A DNA stretch of 7,281 nucleotides from DASZZV01 sp035544835 (GTDB taxonomy: Bacteria > Acidobacteriota > Thermoanaerobaculia > Gp7-AA8): NCBI GenBank assembly GCA_035544835.1, contig DASZZV010000468.1:1-7281 (forward strand). The letters are read 5' to 3'. The notes below the pieces were generated by a model. The model did not search any database. It was not told the DNA's origin and saw only the letters and a program-made list of their open reading frames with translations. This document shows positions 5,902-7,281 of this stretch, piece by piece. A program made the position numbers and the translations under genes. Position 1 is the stretch's first letter, and every line of letters starts with the position of its first letter.

Positions 5902-7093
5902 TCCACCCCTTCTGAAGGACCTCGATGCCGGGGAGACTGACCCCGGAAATGAATTCAAGCGAGGCTCCTCCCCCTGTCGATAAGTGACTGATGCGATCGG
6001 CATACCCTGACTGTTTCACCGCCTCCACTGACTCGCCTCCGCCCACCACGACGATGGCACTGGCGTGGGCCACCGCTTTGGCCACGGCACGGGTTCCCGT
6101 CGCGAACTCTTCCTTCTCAAATACGCCCATGGGGCCATTCCAGAAAATCGTCTGTGCCTTATGCAGAATCTCAGAGAAAGTCTCAATCGTCTTCGGTCCA
6201 ATATCAGCGGCCTTTTCGTCGGGCTGCAACCCTGCAGCCACGTCAGCGACGTGTACGTTTGCCGGCGTGTCGATTGAGTCCGTAACGGTGAGATCCTGCG
6301 GGAGCACCACTTCAGCTTGCTTCTCCCCTTCCAGGATCCGGCGCGCCACCGGGATAGAGTCCTGATCGACGAGTGAGCCCCCCATGGCGATGCCGCGACT
6401 CGCCAGAAAGGTGTTGGCCATGCCACCACCAATCAGCACCGTGTCAGCCAGACGAACCATCGTCTCCAGCGGTTCAATCTTCCCGGCGATCTTGGCGCCA
6501 CCGAGAACGGCAACGAAGGGACGATGCGAGACCTCGGTGACCTTCTGCAGAAACTCGAGCTCTTTGGCCAGCAGCAGTCCAGCCCCTCTCTTGCCCGGAC
6601 CGAATCGTTCCGGCAGAGCAACGATGGAGGCGTGGGCACGGTGGCAGGCCCCGAAGGCGTCGTTCACGTAAACGTCGGCCAGGGCATGCAGTGCCTCTGC
6701 AAAGCCGGGATCATTCGTCTCTTCTTCAGGGTGGAACCGCAGGTTCTCGAGCAGAAGGATCCGGGCCGGCTGGAGCGCCGCGACTTTCCGCGTCACCTCT
6801 TCTCCAATGCAGTCCTCCGCAAATTCGACGTCGAGGCCCAACATCTCCGACAGCTTCTCGGCCACCGGCCGCAGTGAGTACTTGTCGACGCGCTGCCCCC
6901 TGGGTCTTCCGAGGTGGCTGCCCATCACGATGCGCGCCCCGCGCTCACGAAGGAGCAACAGAGTGGGAATGGTCTCCTCGATGCGGGTAGCGTCCGAGAT
7001 CACGCCCTTGTCCATGGGAACGTTGTAGTCGACTCGATAGAAGACGCGTTTTACATCAACGTCCAACTGATCGACGGTCGGAACCTGAATCAT
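5885..7093 (-). CDS. pgk: Phosphoglycerate kinase
   Basis: A full-length (402-residue) phosphoglycerate kinase, which transfers phosphate from 1,3-bisphosphoglycerate to ADP in glycolysis (reversibly in gluconeogenesis). The N-lobe substrate motifs are intact: RVDYNVP (20-26), HLGRP (60-64), LLENLRFHPEE (114-124), VNDAFGACHRAHAS (143-156). The nucleotide side has GGAKIAGKI (198-206, usually GGAKVSDKI), LIGGGMANTF (220-229), WNGPMGVFE (318-326), GGGES (351-355, usually GGGDS or GGGDT) and LSTGGGASLEF (371-381). The start is supported by GAGG 6 nt upstream (7103-7100). It heads the minus-strand operon with no gapA gene beside it, unlike the common gapA-pgk pairing; what lies upstream of the window is unknown. 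The C-terminus runs through the ribosome site of the next gene (KGW in QKGWNGPGN). Confidence 0.97.
   Translation of the reverse strand: MIQVPTVDQLDVDVKRVFYRVDYNVPMDKGVISDATRIEETIPTLLLLRERGARIVMGSHLGRPRGQRVDKYSLRPVAEKLSEMLGLDVEFAEDCIGEEVTRKVAALQPARILLLENLRFHPEEETNDPGFAEALHALADVYVNDAFGACHRAHASIVALPERFGPGKRGAGLLLAKELEFLQKVTEVSHRPFVAVLGGAKIAGKIEPLETMVRLADTVLIGGGMANTFLASRGIAMGGSLVDQDSIPVARRILEGEKQAEVVLPQDLTVTDSIDTPANVHVADVAAGLQPDEKAADIGPKTIETFSEILHKAQTIFWNGPMGVFEKEEFATGTRAVAKAVAHASAIVVVGGGESVEAVKQSGYADRISHLSTGGGASLEFISGVSLPGIEVLQKGWNGPGN
5903..5911 (-). promoter_or_regulatory. Ribosome binding site of the CYTH gene, inside pgk
   Basis: AAGGGGTGG on the minus strand sits just before ATG 5901 and is embedded in the last codons of pgk. 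It decides the CYTH start and indicates that the CYTH gene is initiated while ribosomes finish pgk. Confidence 0.65.
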
Positions 7094-7197
7094 GAAGTAC
7101 CTCGCTTACGGCTGATTTCTGCGCGGCATATTGTGACAGGGAACGGGGATGGGGGAACAGGTTGGCTGAAGAGGAATCCGGGAGCTTGTCATCCTGA

Positions 7198-7268
7198 GCC
7201 GCAGCGAAGGATCTCAAGATATAGCGATCTGAATTCAGATCCTGCCGCTGGAGATCCTTCGCCGCGGC
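7198..7268. repeat. Nested palindromic element upstream of pgk
   Basis: The arms at 7198-7215 (GCCGCAGCGAAGGATCTC) and 7251-7268 are reverse complements at 17 of 18 positions. Between them lies an exact 16-nt palindrome, GATCTGAATTCAGATC (7226-7241). The left arm continues outward into TCATCCTGA, giving the 'TCATCCTGAGC..GCGAAGGATCT' pattern that I recall as a dispersed repeat in many environmental bacterial genomes. The right arm lacks that extension within the window. It begins about 105 nt upstream of the pgk start, so it may lie in the promoter-distal leader or at the boundary with the next gene outside the window. Confidence 0.65.
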
Positions 7269-7281
7269 GGCTTCTAAGAAA

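Noticed and set aside
5902..6003. Upstream extension of the CYTH protein to ATG 6003
   Set aside because: The ExExK signature lies at residues 4-8 from ATG 5901, which has its own ribosome site; the extra 34 residues are out-of-frame pgk sequence.

Overview
The window reads as ordinary chromosome from a GC-rich Gram-negative bacterium. The evidence for a Gram-negative cell is a WaaE-like (LPS core type) family 2 glycosyltransferase, an exported RlpA-like septal-wall protein and a membrane-anchored Slt-type lytic transglycosylase. Dispersed palindromes of the 'TCATCCTGAGC..GCGAAGGATCT' kind are common in Acidobacteriota and similar soil or subsurface lineages, so I lean that way, but no gene here fixes the phylum.

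Layout from left to right. Bases 1-443 are non-coding and repeat-rich: a pair of 31-nt inverted palindromes (1-31 and 184-214), a perfect 10-bp-stem hairpin (261-287) and a degenerate TCAC array. A glycosyltransferase gene follows on the + strand (444-1325). It converges on a two-gene minus-strand unit (2506 to 1387) coding for a membrane-anchored lytic transglycosylase and a 75-residue two-helix membrane protein. An rlpA-like gene (2686-3276, +) diverges from that unit across a 179-nt region holding a good sigma70-like promoter and a near-palindrome. rlpA converges on a minus-strand operon across 225 nt, and that gap holds a second pair of inverted palindromes (3305-3327 and 3455-3477).

The minus-strand operon runs from 7093 down to 3502: pgk, a CYTH-domain (triphosphate-binding) protein, an NDP-sugar pyrophosphorylase with a beta-helix tail, and a soluble histidine kinase core. 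The first three genes overlap (17 nt, then ATGA), so translational coupling is likely. Upstream of pgk the window ends in a third palindromic element (7198-7268).

The protein-coding content is mostly housekeeping: glycolysis, sugar-nucleotide supply, surface glycan assembly and wall remodelling. The most unusual signal lies between the genes. Three unrelated palindromes each occur as an inverted pair with the same REPIN/BIME-like layout, all at gene boundaries. I did not find a convincing new defence or mobile system.
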